Below are positions 30,189 through 39,997 of a stretch of 64,000 nucleotides of DNA, piece after piece (position 1 is the stretch's first letter; every line of letters starts with the position of its first letter). The notes under the pieces were generated by a model. It saw only the letters and a list, made by a program, of their open reading frames with translations, was not told the DNA's origin and made no database searches. The DNA is from Polaromonas sp. (GTDB lineage: Bacteria; Pseudomonadota; Gammaproteobacteria; Burkholderiales; Burkholderiaceae_C). The DNA lies in NCBI RefSeq assembly GCF_010365105.1, contig NZ_JAAFGZ010000027.1, positions 1 through 64,000 of the forward strand. Reading direction: 5' to 3'. Both the position numbers and the translations under genes were made by a program.

Positions 30189-30941
30189 ATGTTCAATATT
30201 GCCACCGTTCAAAAACCCGCCGACCAGGCCCTGCGCCAGGACGGACTGAGCCTGCTGCTGCCGGCTGATTTCCCCGCCAGCCTGAAGCTTGAAGTGCCGC
30301 AGTGGCAGCACGGCTGGAATGACCTGACCGCTTCCTGGAACCGGCTGCCGCCCGACGCGCACCTCAAGGATGGCGGCCACTACCGCCGCCGCCGCCATGC
30401 CTGCTTCGTTCAGACACTGGACAGCGGCGCGCTTGAGCAGACGCCGCACCGGGCGCACTGGCAGCCGACCGACTACAACGCGCTGCATGGCGGGTTCGAG
30501 CGCTGGTTCGACCCGGTCGAGCCGGCCATCGCCGAAGCACCGGCCTGGCAGGAGCTGCTGGCCAGCCTGGGCCGGCTGTTTGCGCAGGTCAAGGCGGTGC
30601 CGCGCTGGTACATCGAAGCGCACCAGTTCCGCATCGACACCACCGAAGGCGTGGGCCGGCCGACGCCCGAGGGCGCGCACCGCGACGGCGTGGATTTTGT
30701 CGTCGTGCTGCTGGTGGCGCGGCGCGGCGTCAAGGGTGGCGAAACCCGCGTTTTCGATGCCCACGGCCCGCATGGCATGCGCTTCTTGATGCAGGAGCCG
30801 CTGACGGCGCTGCTCATGGACGACGAGCGGGTGATCCACGAAACCACGCCGATCTTCCCGGCCGACGGCCAGGACCGGCAAGGCGGCGTGCGCGACACGC
30901 TGGTGCTGACCTACCGGGCAGACGGCTTCCAGGCGCCCTGA
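30189..30941 (+). CDS. Fe(II)/2-oxoglutarate-type dioxygenase family protein
   Basis: A 250-residue protein of the 2OG-Fe_Oxy_2 type (formerly DUF2257), the family that includes L-isoleucine dioxygenase. The likely iron ligands are visible: EGAHRDGVDF supplies the H-x-D pair, and the distal His is in RVIHETTPIFP, with RDTLVLTYR offering the Arg that binds 2-oxoglutarate. These suggest hydroxylation of a free amino acid or similar small molecule; the substrate is unknown. It is divergent from DUF1840 and convergent with the SstT-type gene. Start at 30189 is the first good Met. Confidence 0.8.
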   Translation: MFNIATVQKPADQALRQDGLSLLLPADFPASLKLEVPQWQHGWNDLTASWNRLPPDAHLKDGGHYRRRRHACFVQTLDSGALEQTPHRAHWQPTDYNALHGGFERWFDPVEPAIAEAPAWQELLASLGRLFAQVKAVPRWYIEAHQFRIDTTEGVGRPTPEGAHRDGVDFVVVLLVARRGVKGGETRVFDAHGPHGMRFLMQEPLTALLMDDERVIHETTPIFPADGQDRQGGVRDTLVLTYRADGFQAP

Positions 30942-31021
30942 AAATCTGAAATGACGCAAATCGCTGTTCAGCGGCCGCTGACACCGCCAGGCCGGCGGTC
31001 AGCGTCAACACAGCAACAGGC

Positions 31022-32257
31022 TCATGAAAGCGGGGTGGCGGGCAGGTCCACCTCGCGCGGACAGGCAGCGGCGGTGAACAGCACGTCGGTCGATGAATTG
31101 AGCGCGGTTTCCGCCGCATCCTGCACCACGCTGATGACAAAACCAATTGCCACCACCTGCATGGCCACATCCGCCGAAATACCAAACAGGCTCAGCGCCA
31201 TCGGAATCAGCAGCAGCGAGCCGCCCGCCACGCCAGAGACCCCGCACGCAGCCAGCGAAGCCACCACGCACAGCAGCAACGCCGTAGGAATGTCAACGCC
31301 AAGGCCTACCGTGTGGACGGCCGCGAGCGTCATCACGGTGATGGTGATGGCCGCGCCCGCCATGTTGATGGTTGCGCCCAGGGGAATCGAGATCGAGTAG
31401 GTGTCGGCATGCAGGTTCAGGCGTTTGCACAGCGCCATGTTGACCGGAATGTTGGCCGCCGAGCTGCGCGTGAAAAAGGCCGTGACGGCGCTTTCGCGCA
31501 GGCAGGTGAACACCAGCGGGTAAGGGTTGCGGCGCATGGCCAGAAAGACAATGAACGGGTTCATGACCAGCGCGACGAACAGCATGCAACCCACCAGCAC
31601 CAGCAGCAGCCGGCCGTAGCCCAGCAGCGCGCCCAGGCCCGACGTGGCCAGCGTGCCGGCCACCAGGCCGAAAATACCCAGCGGGGCAAAACCAATCACC
31701 ACCCTGACAATGCGCGACACCGCCCCGGACAGGTCCAGCAGCAGGGTGCGCGTGCTCAGGCTGGCATGCCTGAACGCCATGCCCAGCCCGATGGACCAGG
31801 TCAGGATGCCGATGAAATTCGCCTCGGCCAGCGCCTGGACCGGGTTGGCGACCGCGCTCAGCAGCAGGTTGCGCAAAACGCCCAGAATGTCGCCGGGCGG
31901 CGCGCCGACAGCGGGTGGCGCGTTGAGCACCAAGGTCGTCGGAAAGGCAAAGCTGGCCATCACGGCCACCACAGCCGCACCCAGCGTGCCGATCAGGTAG
32001 AGCAGCAAGATGGGCCGGATGTGCGTCGGCTGGCCGCGCTGGTGACCGGCAATGGACGCCGCCACGAGCACGAACACCAGCACCGGCGCTACGGCCTTCA
32101 GCGCGGCGATGAACAGGTCACCCAGCAAGGCAACAGCGCGCGCAGCGGCAGGCGCCAGCAGCGCCAGCGCGATGCCGCAGATTAGGCCGATGACGATCTG
32201 GCTGATCAGCGACATACGCAAAAGAGAAAGGGGAAACGGTCGGTTGCTTGAAGTCAT
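31022..32257 (-). CDS. sstT: SstT-type Na+/serine-threonine symporter
   Basis: A 411-residue member of the dicarboxylate/amino acid:cation symporter family, matching SstT length. Family landmarks are the hairpin region [20 protein letters not shown], the substrate/ion motif [20 protein letters not shown], and [20 protein letters not shown] near the C-terminus. It should import serine/threonine with sodium. Start at 32257 is chosen because the frame further upstream lacks hydrophobic character; the ribosome binding site is weak. Confidence 0.88.
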   Translation of the reverse strand: MTSSNRPFPLSLLRMSLISQIVIGLICGIALALLAPAAARAVALLGDLFIAALKAVAPVLVFVLVAASIAGHQRGQPTHIRPILLLYLIGTLGAAVVAVMASFAFPTTLVLNAPPAVGAPPGDILGVLRNLLLSAVANPVQALAEANFIGILTWSIGLGMAFRHASLSTRTLLLDLSGAVSRIVRVVIGFAPLGIFGLVAGTLATSGLGALLGYGRLLLVLVGCMLFVALVMNPFIVFLAMRRNPYPLVFTCLRESAVTAFFTRSSAANIPVNMALCKRLNLHADTYSISIPLGATINMAGAAITITVMTLAAVHTVGLGVDIPTALLLCVVASLAACGVSGVAGGSLLLIPMALSLFGISADVAMQVVAIGFVISVVQDAAETALNSSTDVLFTAAACPREVDLPATPLS

Positions 32258-32371
32258 GCCAGGGAGTCCATCGTCAAAAGGTTTGCAGCGGCGGCTGCCT
32301 GTTTTGAGTGTAGCTTTGCGCCACAAGCATTTTTCGCGCGGCCGCGGGAGGCATTCAGTCAAGAAACCCGC

Positions 32372-32400
32372 TTGACGAATTTACTTTAAACCTAAACAAT
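32372..32400 (+). promoter_or_regulatory. Candidate promoter and MarR-type operator of the aryl-CoA operon
   Basis: TTGACG (32372-32377), 17 bases, then AACAAT (32395-32400) resemble -35/-10 elements 34 bases before the start codon. The spacer contains TTTAAACCTAAA, an AT-rich imperfect dyad such as the operon's MarR regulator could occupy. Sequence match only. Confidence 0.4.
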
Positions 32401-32433
32401 TAAGGCTGTATCAATTCACGAGGCACGTATTGC

Positions 32434-34929
32434 ATGCACATCCTTTGCCTGGGCGGCGGTCCCGCCGGTTTGTATTTCAGCCTGCTGATGAAGCGGCAAG
32501 ACCCTTCCCTCCAGGTCACGGTGGTCGAGCGCAACCGCCCTTTCGACACCTTTGGCTGGGGCGTGGTGCTGTCGGACCAGACACTGGCCAACCTGCAGGC
32601 GGCCGACCCGGACAGCGCGAAGCTGATCGGCGACGCCTTCAACCACTGGGACGACGTCGAGATGTTCTTCAAGGGCACCGCAGTGCGTTCGGGCGGTCAC
32701 GGGTTTTGCGGCATTGGCCGCAAGCGGCTGCTCAACATCCTGCAGGACCGCTGCCTGGCGCTCGGCGTCGATCTGGTGTTCGAGACTGACGTGAGCGACG
32801 ACCAGGCAATCGCCGCGCAGTACGACGCCGACCTGGTGATTGCCTGCGACGGGCTGAACAGCCGAATCCGCAGCCGCTATGCCGACAGCTTCCAGCCCGA
32901 TGTGGAATTGCGAAACTGCCGCTTTGTCTGGCTTGGCACGCACCAGACCTTTGACGCCTTCACCTTTGCCTTCGAGCAGACCGAGCACGGCTGGTTTGCC
33001 GCCCATGCCTACCAGTTCGACGCCACCACCTCGACCTTCATCGTCGAAACGCCCGAAGCGGTCTGGAAGGCACACGGCCTGGACCAGATGAGCCAGCAGG
33101 ACGGCATTGCGTTTTGCGAGCGGCTGTTTGCCAGGTACCTCGGCGGCCACGCACTCATGAACAATGCCACGCATGTGCGCGGCTCGGCCATCTGGATCCG
33201 CTTTCCGCGCGTGGTCTGCGGGCATTGGGTGCACCACGAAACCATACAAGGCAAACGCGTGCCCATCGTGCTGATGGGCGACGCGGCGCACACCGCGCAC
33301 TTTTCGATCGGCAGCGGCACCAAGCTGGCGCTCGAAGACGCGATCGAGCTGGCGCGCTGCCTGGCCGGGCAACCCGACCTCGAAGCCGCGCTGCAGACTT
33401 ACGAAGCCGTGCGCTCGGTCGAGGTGCTGAAGATCCAGAACGCCGCACGCAACTCGACCGAATGGTTTGAAAACGTCGAACGCTACAGCAGCCTGGAAGC
33501 CGAGCAGTTCTTCTATTCGATGATGACCCGTTCGCAGCGCATCAGCCACGAGAATCTGCGCGTGCGCGATGCCACCTGGCTGCAAGGCTATGAGCAGTGG
33601 CTGGCTGAAAAAGCCCCCACGCTTTTCACTTCGTGTCATGCGCTGCCCCCCGAGGGGGCCGCTGCGCCTGCGGTCCGGCAAAGCCGGTCCCGCGGCCCCG
33701 GCTTGAAAGACGAGGCGCCGTTGAAGGACGGCCTTGGACAGGCTGAGGAAAACCGCGAAAGTGTGGCGAGCGCCAAGTCCAGGTCCGTGCCACCCATGTT
33801 GCTGCCGCTGACGGTGCGTGGCTTGACGCTGAAAAACCGCATCGTCGTCTCGCCCATGGCGATGTACAGCGCGGTCGAGGGCGTGCCGCAGGACTTTCAC
33901 CTGGTGCACTTGGGCGCGCGGGCGCTGGGCGGCGCGGCGCTGGTGTTCGTGGAAATGACGTCGCCCGAGCCCGAGGGCCGCATCACGCCGGCCTGCACCG
34001 GCCTGTGGAACGACACGCAGATGCTGGCCTTCAAGCGGATTGCCGATTTCGTCCATGCCTCGGGCACGGGCGCGAAGATCGGGCTGCAGCTCGGCCACAG
34101 CGGCCCCAAGGGCTCGACCCAGGTCGGCTGGGAATCGCCCGACGAACCATTGCCTGAAGGCAACTGGCCGCTGCTGGCCGCCAGCGCCGTGGCGTATGGC
34201 CCGACCAACCAGGTGCCGCAGGCCATGACGCTCGGCGACATGCAGCGCCTGAAGGACAAGTTTGTGCAGTCCGCGCGGCGCGCAGTCGAAGCCGGTTTTG
34301 ACTGGCTGGAACTGCACTGCGCGCACGGCTATCTGCTGTCGAGTTTCATCACGCCGCTGACCAACCAGCGCAGCGACGACTACGGCGGCAGTCTGGAAAA
34401 CCGCTGCCGCTACCCGCTCGAAGTGTTCAGCGCCCTGCGTGCGGTGTGGCCCGCGCACCTGCCGATGAGCGTGCGCATTTCCGCCCACGACTGGGCACCC
34501 GGCGGCAATACCGACGACGACGCGGTGCAAATTGCCCGGCTGTTCAAGGCCGCCGGTTGCGATGTCATCGACGTGTCGTCGGGCCAGACCACGCGCGCGG
34601 CCCAGCCGGTCTATGGCCGCATGTACCAGACGCCGTTTGCCGACCGCATCCGCAACGAGGTCGGCATCCGGACGATGGCGGTTGGCGCGATTTCCGAGGC
34701 CGACCAGGTCAACAGCATCATTGCCGCCGGTCGCGCCGACCTGTGCGCCATTGCCCGCCCGCACCTGGCCGACCCGGCCTGGACGCTGCATGAAGGAGCC
34801 AGACTGCAAAGCCGGCAGCTGGACTGGCCCAAGCCGTACCTGAGCGGCCGGGACCAGCTCTACCGCGAGGTTTTCAAGCAGAAAACGGCAATTGCGCAAG
34901 CTCCATCTACCCAGACAGCTATCGAATAA
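32434..34929 (+). CDS. Bifunctional aryl-CoA monooxygenase/reductase (2-aminobenzoyl-CoA or salicylyl-CoA type)
   Basis: An 831-residue fusion. Residues 1-390 are a PHBH-type FAD monooxygenase with GGGPAG at 7-12, DGLNSRIR in the middle and [20 protein letters not shown] for FAD. Residues about 454-831 are an old-yellow-enzyme-type FMN oxidoreductase ([36 protein letters not shown]). This is the architecture of 2-aminobenzoyl-CoA monooxygenase/reductase from Azoarcus, which oxygenates and then reduces the ring, and of enzymes annotated as salicylyl-CoA 5-hydroxylase/oxidoreductase. The linker, about residues 393-425, is encoded by a family B interspersed repeat, which makes this protein longer than I expect for the family. 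It heads an operon with ligase, dehydrogenase, crotonase and thioesterase. Confidence 0.82.
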   Translation: MHILCLGGGPAGLYFSLLMKRQDPSLQVTVVERNRPFDTFGWGVVLSDQTLANLQAADPDSAKLIGDAFNHWDDVEMFFKGTAVRSGGHGFCGIGRKRLLNILQDRCLALGVDLVFETDVSDDQAIAAQYDADLVIACDGLNSRIRSRYADSFQPDVELRNCRFVWLGTHQTFDAFTFAFEQTEHGWFAAHAYQFDATTSTFIVETPEAVWKAHGLDQMSQQDGIAFCERLFARYLGGHALMNNATHVRGSAIWIRFPRVVCGHWVHHETIQGKRVPIVLMGDAAHTAHFSIGSGTKLALEDAIELARCLAGQPDLEAALQTYEAVRSVEVLKIQNAARNSTEWFENVERYSSLEAEQFFYSMMTRSQRISHENLRVRDATWLQGYEQWLAEKAPTLFTSCHALPPEGAAAPAVRQSRSRGPGLKDEAPLKDGLGQAEENRESVASAKSRSVPPMLLPLTVRGLTLKNRIVVSPMAMYSAVEGVPQDFHLVHLGARALGGAALVFVEMTSPEPEGRITPACTGLWNDTQMLAFKRIADFVHASGTGAKIGLQLGHSGPKGSTQVGWESPDEPLPEGNWPLLAASAVAYGPTNQVPQAMTLGDMQRLKDKFVQSARRAVEAGFDWLELHCAHGYLLSSFITPLTNQRSDDYGGSLENRCRYPLEVFSALRAVWPAHLPMSVRISAHDWAPGGNTDDDAVQIARLFKAAGCDVIDVSSGQTTRAAQPVYGRMYQTPFADRIRNEVGIRTMAVGAISEADQVNSIIAAGRADLCAIARPHLADPAWTLHEGARLQSRQLDWPKPYLSGRDQLYREVFKQKTAIAQAPSTQTAIE
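33614..33700 (+). repeat. Interspersed short repeat, family B, copy 3, inside a coding sequence
   Basis: The same ~90-base unit as at 19576 and 24093: CCCCCACGCTT, palindromic CCCCCCGAGGGGG, and GTCCCGCGGCCCC. Here it lies in frame within the oxygenase gene and encodes the linker [20 protein letters not shown] plus about ten more residues. Confidence 0.85.
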
Positions 34930-34940
34930 GTAGCGCTCAA
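34891..34940 (-). repeat. Interspersed short repeat, family A, copy 2
   Basis: On the minus strand this reads GCGCTACTTATTCGATAGCT and then a GCTTGCGCAAT arm, matching the family A layout. It covers the last dozen codons of the oxygenase gene and the gap before the MarR gene, so it forms that protein's C-terminus. Confidence 0.65.
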
Positions 34941-35452
34941 TGGACAACAGGAACAAACCGATGGACATGGAAGCACGCGGCCACAGCGAGCACCCCGAAG
35001 CCCTGCGCCTGTGGCTGCGCATGCTGACGCTGACGCAGCTGATTGAAAAGCAGGTGCGCACCCAGTTGCGCGAGCAGTTCGGCACCACGCTGCCGCGCTT
35101 TGACCTCATGGCGCAGCTCGAACGCAAGCCCGATGGCCTGAAGATGAACGAGCTGTCGCGCCGCATGATGGTGACCGGCGGCAACGTCACCGGGATCACC
35201 GACCAGCTGGTGGCCGAAGGGCTGGTCGAACGCATCGAGGTTGAAGGCGACCGCCGCGCCTACCGGGTGTGCCTGACGACGCGCGGCCGCAGCCTGTTTG
35301 CAGACATGGCGCGCCAGCATGAAGGCTGGATCGTCGCCGCTTTTGAAGGCCTGTCGCCCGCCGAGGTCGAAGCCCTGCACCAGCTGCTCGGCAAGGTCAA
35401 GCAGCATTACCACCTCGACACTTCACTCGAAACCCCATTGGAAAGTGCATGA
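34940..35452 (+). CDS. MarR family transcription regulator
   Basis: A 170-residue winged-helix regulator: N-terminal dimer helix ([20 protein letters not shown]), recognition helix region [20 protein letters not shown], and wing with the [14 protein letters not shown] motif typical of MarR. In aromatic degradation operons such proteins usually repress and respond to an aryl-CoA. It lies inside the operon it probably controls, between the oxygenase and crotonase genes, and its stop overlaps the next start (ATGA). Confidence 0.87.
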   Translation: MDNRNKPMDMEARGHSEHPEALRLWLRMLTLTQLIEKQVRTQLREQFGTTLPRFDLMAQLERKPDGLKMNELSRRMMVTGGNVTGITDQLVAEGLVERIEVEGDRRAYRVCLTTRGRSLFADMARQHEGWIVAAFEGLSPAEVEALHQLLGKVKQHYHLDTSLETPLESA

Positions 35453-36303
35453 AACACTACATCGGCCCGGCCAATCCCATGCATGCGCAGTTCGATGCGC
35501 TGGCTGCCTACCAGGCGCAGCATTTCGCCTACGCCTTTGACAGCGGCGTTGCCACACTGACGCTGAATCGCCCGGAGCGCAAGAATCCGCTGACCTTTGA
35601 ATCCTATGCCGAGCTGCGCGACCTGTTTCGCGCGCTGAACTACGCCACCGACGTGAAGGTCATCGTGCTGACCGGCGCCGGTGGCAACTTTTGCTCGGGC
35701 GGCGACGTGCATGAAATCATCGGGCCGCTGACGAAAATGACGATGCCCGAACTGCTCGAATTCACCCGCATGACGGGCGACCTGGTCAAGGCGATGCGCG
35801 CCTGCCCGCAGCCCATCGTGGCGGCGATTGACGGCATCTGCGCCGGTGCCGGCGCGATGATGGCGCTGGCGTCCGACCTGCGGCTGGGAACGGCGCAGGC
35901 GCGCACCGCCTTTTTGTTCACCCGCGTCGGCCTGGCCGGCGCCGACATGGGCGCCTGCGCGCTGCTGCCGCGCCTGATCGGCCAGGGCCGGGCGTCGGAG
36001 CTGCTGTTCACCGGCCGCGCCATGAACGCCGACGAAGGTCTGCAGTGGGGCTTTTTCAATGCGCTGCATGCGCCCGAAGCGTTGATGGAAGCTGCGCAAA
36101 AGCTGGCGCGCGACCTGGCCAGCGGCCCGAGCTTCGCACACGCCATGACCAAGACCATGCTGCACCAGGAGTGGGCCATGACGCTGGACCAGGCCATCGA
36201 GGCCGAGGCGCAGGCACAGGCGATCTGCATGCAGACGCAGGACTTCACCCGCGCCTACGAAGCCTTTGCCGCCAAAGAAAAACCGGTGTTTCAGGGCGAC
36301 TGA
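35449..36303 (+). CDS. Enoyl-CoA hydratase/isomerase (crotonase) family enzyme
   Basis: A 284-residue crotonase-fold enzyme. The oxyanion-hole regions are [15 protein letters not shown] and [19 protein letters not shown]. The two glutamates of classical enoyl-CoA hydratase do not appear at their usual places: the stretch after the second oxyanion motif reads [20 protein letters not shown], with an Asp in GADMG. So it is likely a specialised hydratase, ring hydrolase or isomerase acting on a reduced aryl-CoA product and not a standard beta-oxidation hydratase. It is translationally coupled to marR. Confidence 0.83.
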   Translation: MKHYIGPANPMHAQFDALAAYQAQHFAYAFDSGVATLTLNRPERKNPLTFESYAELRDLFRALNYATDVKVIVLTGAGGNFCSGGDVHEIIGPLTKMTMPELLEFTRMTGDLVKAMRACPQPIVAAIDGICAGAGAMMALASDLRLGTAQARTAFLFTRVGLAGADMGACALLPRLIGQGRASELLFTGRAMNADEGLQWGFFNALHAPEALMEAAQKLARDLASGPSFAHAMTKTMLHQEWAMTLDQAIEAEAQAQAICMQTQDFTRAYEAFAAKEKPVFQGD

Positions 36304-36337
36304 ACCCGAGCATCACGCCCGCAGAAAGATCTAGCCC

Positions 36338-37519
36338 ATGACCCCCACGACCACCCACCTGACGCTGCCTTTCTTTGACGACGTTCACCGCGAACTCGGC
36401 GCGCGGCTGGCCGGCTGGATTCCAGACCAGCAGGTCGATGAACGCGACGACAGGCAGGCCTGCCGTGCATGGGTGAAACGGCTGGCCGACGCGGGCTGGC
36501 TGCGCTATTGCGTGCCTAGCGGCATCGACGGCGCATTGGGTGGCGCGCTGCCCGCGCTCGACTCGCGGGCGCTGGTCATCCTGCGCGAGACACTCGCCTT
36601 TCACTCGCCGCTGGCCGATTTTGCGTTCGCCATGCAGGGTCTGGGCAGCGGCGCGATCACGCTGGCAGGCACGCCGGCGCAGCAGGCCGCTTACCTGCCG
36701 CTGGTCGCCAGCGGCGCAAAAATAGCCGCCTTCGCACTGAGCGAAGCCGATGCCGGGTCGGACGCCGGCGCGATGACGACACGTGCGACCCAGGCCGAGG
36801 GCGGCTGGGCCGTCAACGGCAGCAAGACCTGGATCAGCAACGGCGGCATCGCAGATTTCTACGTCACCTTTGCCAAGACCGACCCCGGCGCGGGCACGCG
36901 CGGCATCACCGCCTTCATCATCGACGCCGACGCGCCCGGCCTGGACGCCAGCGAGCACATCGCCGTGATGTCGCCGCACCCGCTGGCGACGCTTCAGTTC
37001 ACCGATTGCCGGCTGGACGGCGGCGCGCAACTCGGGCTGCTCAACGGCGGCTTCCGGCTGGCGATGCAGACGCTGGACATTTTCCGCGCCTCGGTGGCGG
37101 GCGCGGCGCTGGGCATGGCGCGGCGCGCACTGCAAGAGGCGGTGCGGCATGCCAGGACCCGCCAGATGTTCGGCCAGACGCTCGCCGACTTTCAACTGAC
37201 GCAGGCCAAAGTCGGCGAAATGGCCGCGCTGGTCGATGCGGCGGCGCTGCTGACCTACCGCGCCGCCTGGCTGCGCGACGAAGGCGAACGCCAGGGCAAC
37301 CCGGTGCGGGTGACAGCGGAAGCCGCCATGGCCAAGATGACCGCCACCGAAAACGCCCAGCGCGTCATCGACATGGCGCTGCAATTGCACGGTGGCCTGG
37401 GCGTGAAGGTCGGCACCAAGGTCGAAAGCCTGTACCGCGACATCCGCGCATTGCGCATTTACGAAGGCGCCACCGAAGTTCAGCAACTCATCATTGGCAA
37501 GGCGGTACTGCAATCATGA
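36338..37519 (+). CDS. Acyl-CoA dehydrogenase
   Basis: A 393-residue FAD flavoprotein with the acyl-CoA dehydrogenase layout: [15 protein letters not shown] (FAD/substrate loop), [36 protein letters not shown], and [15 protein letters not shown] with the likely catalytic Glu. It should introduce a double bond into a CoA thioester in the ring-degradation pathway, passing electrons to ETF. It follows the crotonase by 34 bases and its stop overlaps the ligase start. Confidence 0.9.
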   Translation: MTPTTTHLTLPFFDDVHRELGARLAGWIPDQQVDERDDRQACRAWVKRLADAGWLRYCVPSGIDGALGGALPALDSRALVILRETLAFHSPLADFAFAMQGLGSGAITLAGTPAQQAAYLPLVASGAKIAAFALSEADAGSDAGAMTTRATQAEGGWAVNGSKTWISNGGIADFYVTFAKTDPGAGTRGITAFIIDADAPGLDASEHIAVMSPHPLATLQFTDCRLDGGAQLGLLNGGFRLAMQTLDIFRASVAGAALGMARRALQEAVRHARTRQMFGQTLADFQLTQAKVGEMAALVDAAALLTYRAAWLRDEGERQGNPVRVTAEAAMAKMTATENAQRVIDMALQLHGGLGVKVGTKVESLYRDIRALRIYEGATEVQQLIIGKAVLQS

Positions 37520-39168
37520 ACACCACTTCCGCGTCAACGTCCGCTCCGGCTCACAGCGCAGCGTCTGCGCAGACCGACCGCTTCGTGCACGACCGCCTGC
37601 CGCCGCCGGACCAGTGGCCCCGGCGCGTCTATCTGCCGGGCAGCGACATCCCGGAACAGGCCAACCTGGTCGAGGTGCTGTTCAGCCGGGCTTTTCAAAA
37701 CGGCCATGCCGACCGGCCGATGCTGCGCTCGGACCGCATCACGCTGAGCTATGCCGATGCCCTGGACCGTGTCAAGCGCATCGCGCAGGTGCTGACCGAG
37801 GATTTCGGGCTGGTCCCCGGCAACCGCGTGCTGCTGCGCGGCGGCAACTCGATCGGCATGGCGCTGGCCTGGCTGGCGGTGGTGCTGGCCGGCGGGGTGG
37901 CGGTCGCCGGCATGCCGCTGCTGCGCGCCAAGGAACTTGGCGAAATCATTGCCAAGGCCCAGCCCCTGCTGGCGCTGTGCGACGGCGCACTGCTGGAAGA
38001 ACTGGAGATTGCCCAGTCGCGAGGCGGCACGCTGCAGACCATCATTCCCTTCAACCTGATGAACGCACCCGGCTCGATGGCGGTGCTGTCGGCGCAAAAG
38101 GACGGCCATTTCACGCCCTGCCCGACCGCCAGCGACGACATCGCCCTGATGGCCTTCACCTCGGGCACCACCGGCAGCCCCAAGGCGGCGGTGCACAGCC
38201 ACCGCGACGTGCTGGCCGCGTGCGAAGCCTGGCCGCGCCATGTGCTGCAGGCACGGCCCGACGACATCGTCATGGGCTCGCCGCCACTGGCCTTCACCTT
38301 CGGGCTGGGCGGCCTGCTGATCTTTCCGATGTGGGCCGGCGCGTCGGTGTACTACCCGTCGATTCCCTACACACCCGAAGCGATGGTCCAGCTGATCCAG
38401 CAGGTCGGCGCGACGATCTGCTACACCGCACCGACGTTCTACCGGCAGATGGCCGCGTTTGCCCGGCTGCATGGCGTACCGGATTTGCGCCTTTGCGTGA
38501 GCGCCGGTGAAAGCCTGCCAGACGCCACGCGCCAGCTCTGGAAGGACGCCACCGGCATCGAGATCATCGACGGCATCGGCGCGACCGAGATGTTCCACAT
38601 CTTCATTTCCTCATCTCCCGGCGAGGTGCGGCCGGGCGCCATCGGCAAGGTCGTGCCCGGCTACACCGCGAAAGTGGTGGATGACAGCGGCGCGGAAGTG
38701 CCGCACGGACACATCGGCCGGCTGGCAGTGATCGGTCCGACCGGCTGCCGCTACCTGGACGACGAGCGCCAGCGCAACTATGTGAAAGACGGCTGGAACT
38801 TCCCCGGCGACGCCTTCACGCAGGACGCGGACGGCTATTTTTTCTACCAGGCACGCGATGACGACCTGATCATCACCGCCGGCTACAACGTCGCCGGCCC
38901 GGAGGTCGAGGACGCGCTGCTCAAGCACCCGGCAGTGGCCGAATGCGGCGTGGTCGGCGTTCCCGATGCCGACCGGGGCATGGTCGTGAAGGCCTTTGTG
39001 GTGCTCAGGCCCGGCCATACGGGCGACGCCGCCCAGGTCAAGGCCCTGCAGGCGCATGTCAAGGCGATGCTGGCGCCGTTCAAGTACCCGCGCCAGATCG
39101 CCTTCCTCCTGCAATTGCCGCGCACCGAAACCGGCAAGCTTCAGCGCTTCAAGCTGCGCCAGCCATGA
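37516..39168 (+). CDS. Aryl-CoA ligase, 2-aminobenzoate/benzoate-CoA ligase type
   Basis: A 550-residue ANL-superfamily ligase of the benzoate-CoA ligase group, with MAFTSGTTGSPKAAVHSHRD (P-loop), IDGIGATEMFHIFIS (adenylate motif with the benzoate/aminobenzoate-type GATEM) and a C-terminal ETGKLQRFKL where Lys completes the adenylation site. It activates the aromatic acid to its CoA thioester, the first step of the pathway. 2-Aminobenzoate is the likely substrate by operon analogy to Azoarcus; salicylate or benzoate cannot be excluded. Start at 37516 overlaps the preceding stop. Confidence 0.85.
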   Translation: MNTTSASTSAPAHSAASAQTDRFVHDRLPPPDQWPRRVYLPGSDIPEQANLVEVLFSRAFQNGHADRPMLRSDRITLSYADALDRVKRIAQVLTEDFGLVPGNRVLLRGGNSIGMALAWLAVVLAGGVAVAGMPLLRAKELGEIIAKAQPLLALCDGALLEELEIAQSRGGTLQTIIPFNLMNAPGSMAVLSAQKDGHFTPCPTASDDIALMAFTSGTTGSPKAAVHSHRDVLAACEAWPRHVLQARPDDIVMGSPPLAFTFGLGGLLIFPMWAGASVYYPSIPYTPEAMVQLIQQVGATICYTAPTFYRQMAAFARLHGVPDLRLCVSAGESLPDATRQLWKDATGIEIIDGIGATEMFHIFISSSPGEVRPGAIGKVVPGYTAKVVDDSGAEVPHGHIGRLAVIGPTGCRYLDDERQRNYVKDGWNFPGDAFTQDADGYFFYQARDDDLIITAGYNVAGPEVEDALLKHPAVAECGVVGVPDADRGMVVKAFVVLRPGHTGDAAQVKALQAHVKAMLAPFKYPRQIAFLLQLPRTETGKLQRFKLRQP

Positions 39169-39605
39169 AGTTCACCGTCCACAAGCGCGTACGCTTTCAG
39201 CATTGCGACCCGGCGGGCATTGTTTTTTACCCGCAGTTCTATGTGCTGCTGCACGAGGTGCAGGAAGACTTCCTGGCGCATATCGGGTTCCCCGAGCATG
39301 ACCTGATTGCCAGAGGCATGGGCCTGCCCATCGTTGACATGAAGACCGAATTCCTCGGCATGTGCCGCCATGGCGATGCACTCAGCCTGACGCTGGAGCT
39401 GACGCGCCTCGGTGGCGCCAGCTTGGGCATGCACTATGAAATTCATGCTTCCCCGCTTACCCCAGGCGGGTCAACCGCTATTAAATTAAGAGCGCAAGGC
39501 GTGGTCGTCCATTCAACCGTTCCGCAGGGCAAACCGGTGCGCATCCCTGACGATTTGCGCCTGGCCCTGCGGCCCTACCTCCAGACCCTGTCGGAAACAC
39601 CATGA
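39165..39605 (+). CDS. Hotdog-fold acyl-CoA thioesterase (4-hydroxybenzoyl-CoA thioesterase type)
   Basis: A 146-residue hotdog protein with the signature HCDPAGIVFYPQFYVLLHEV, whose Asp is the catalytic residue of the 4HBT group. In CoA-dependent aromatic pathways such enzymes release CoA from dead-end thioesters. Its start overlaps the ligase stop (ATGA) and its stop overlaps the next start. Confidence 0.85.
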   Translation: MKFTVHKRVRFQHCDPAGIVFYPQFYVLLHEVQEDFLAHIGFPEHDLIARGMGLPIVDMKTEFLGMCRHGDALSLTLELTRLGGASLGMHYEIHASPLTPGGSTAIKLRAQGVVVHSTVPQGKPVRIPDDLRLALRPYLQTLSETP

Positions 39606-39997
39606 TCACCAGACTCCAGCCGCCCGACTGGGCCGAACCCAGGGGCTATGCCAACGGCATTTTGGCGCGTGGCGCCCTGCTGTTTGTCGGCGGCCAGATC
39701 GGCTGGAACGCGCAGCAGCGCTTTGAAAGCGACGATTTTGTCGCCCAGACCCGGCAGGCCCTGCAAAACATCGGCGCTGTCCTGAAAGCCGGCGGCGCCG
39801 GTCCCGAGCACATGGTGCGCATGACCTGGTACATCGTTGACCGGGTCGAATACAACGCCCGGCTGAAAGACATTGGCGCGGTTTACCGCGAAGTCATGGG
39901 CCGGAACTTTCCGGCGATGACCTGCGTGCAGGTCGCGGCGCTGGTCGAGACCCAGGCCAAGGTCGAGATCGAGGTGACGGCCGTGCTGCCGGCATGA
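39602..39997 (+). CDS. Rid family (YjgF/YER057c/UK114) protein
   Basis: A 131-residue member of the Rid family: LLFVGGQIG near the N-terminus, ALQNIGAVLKAGGAGPEHMV, and a C-terminal NFPAMTCVQVAALVETQAKV. RidA-type enamine/imine deaminases have a conserved Arg in the PAR-x(n)-V segment; here the position reads PAM, so it belongs to an Arg-lacking subfamily and its chemistry is uncertain. It is the last gene of the coupled operon. An amino-group-removal step on an enamine intermediate of 2-aminobenzoyl-CoA degradation would be a logical role, but that is inference. Confidence 0.83.
   Translation: MITRLQPPDWAEPRGYANGILARGALLFVGGQIGWNAQQRFESDDFVAQTRQALQNIGAVLKAGGAGPEHMVRMTWYIVDRVEYNARLKDIGAVYREVMGRNFPAMTCVQVAALVETQAKVEIEVTAVLPA

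Noticed and set aside
19576-33700. Family B units considered as a CRISPR array or riboswitch
   Set aside because: The copies are single, kilobases apart, with no spacer periodicity, and one is translated.
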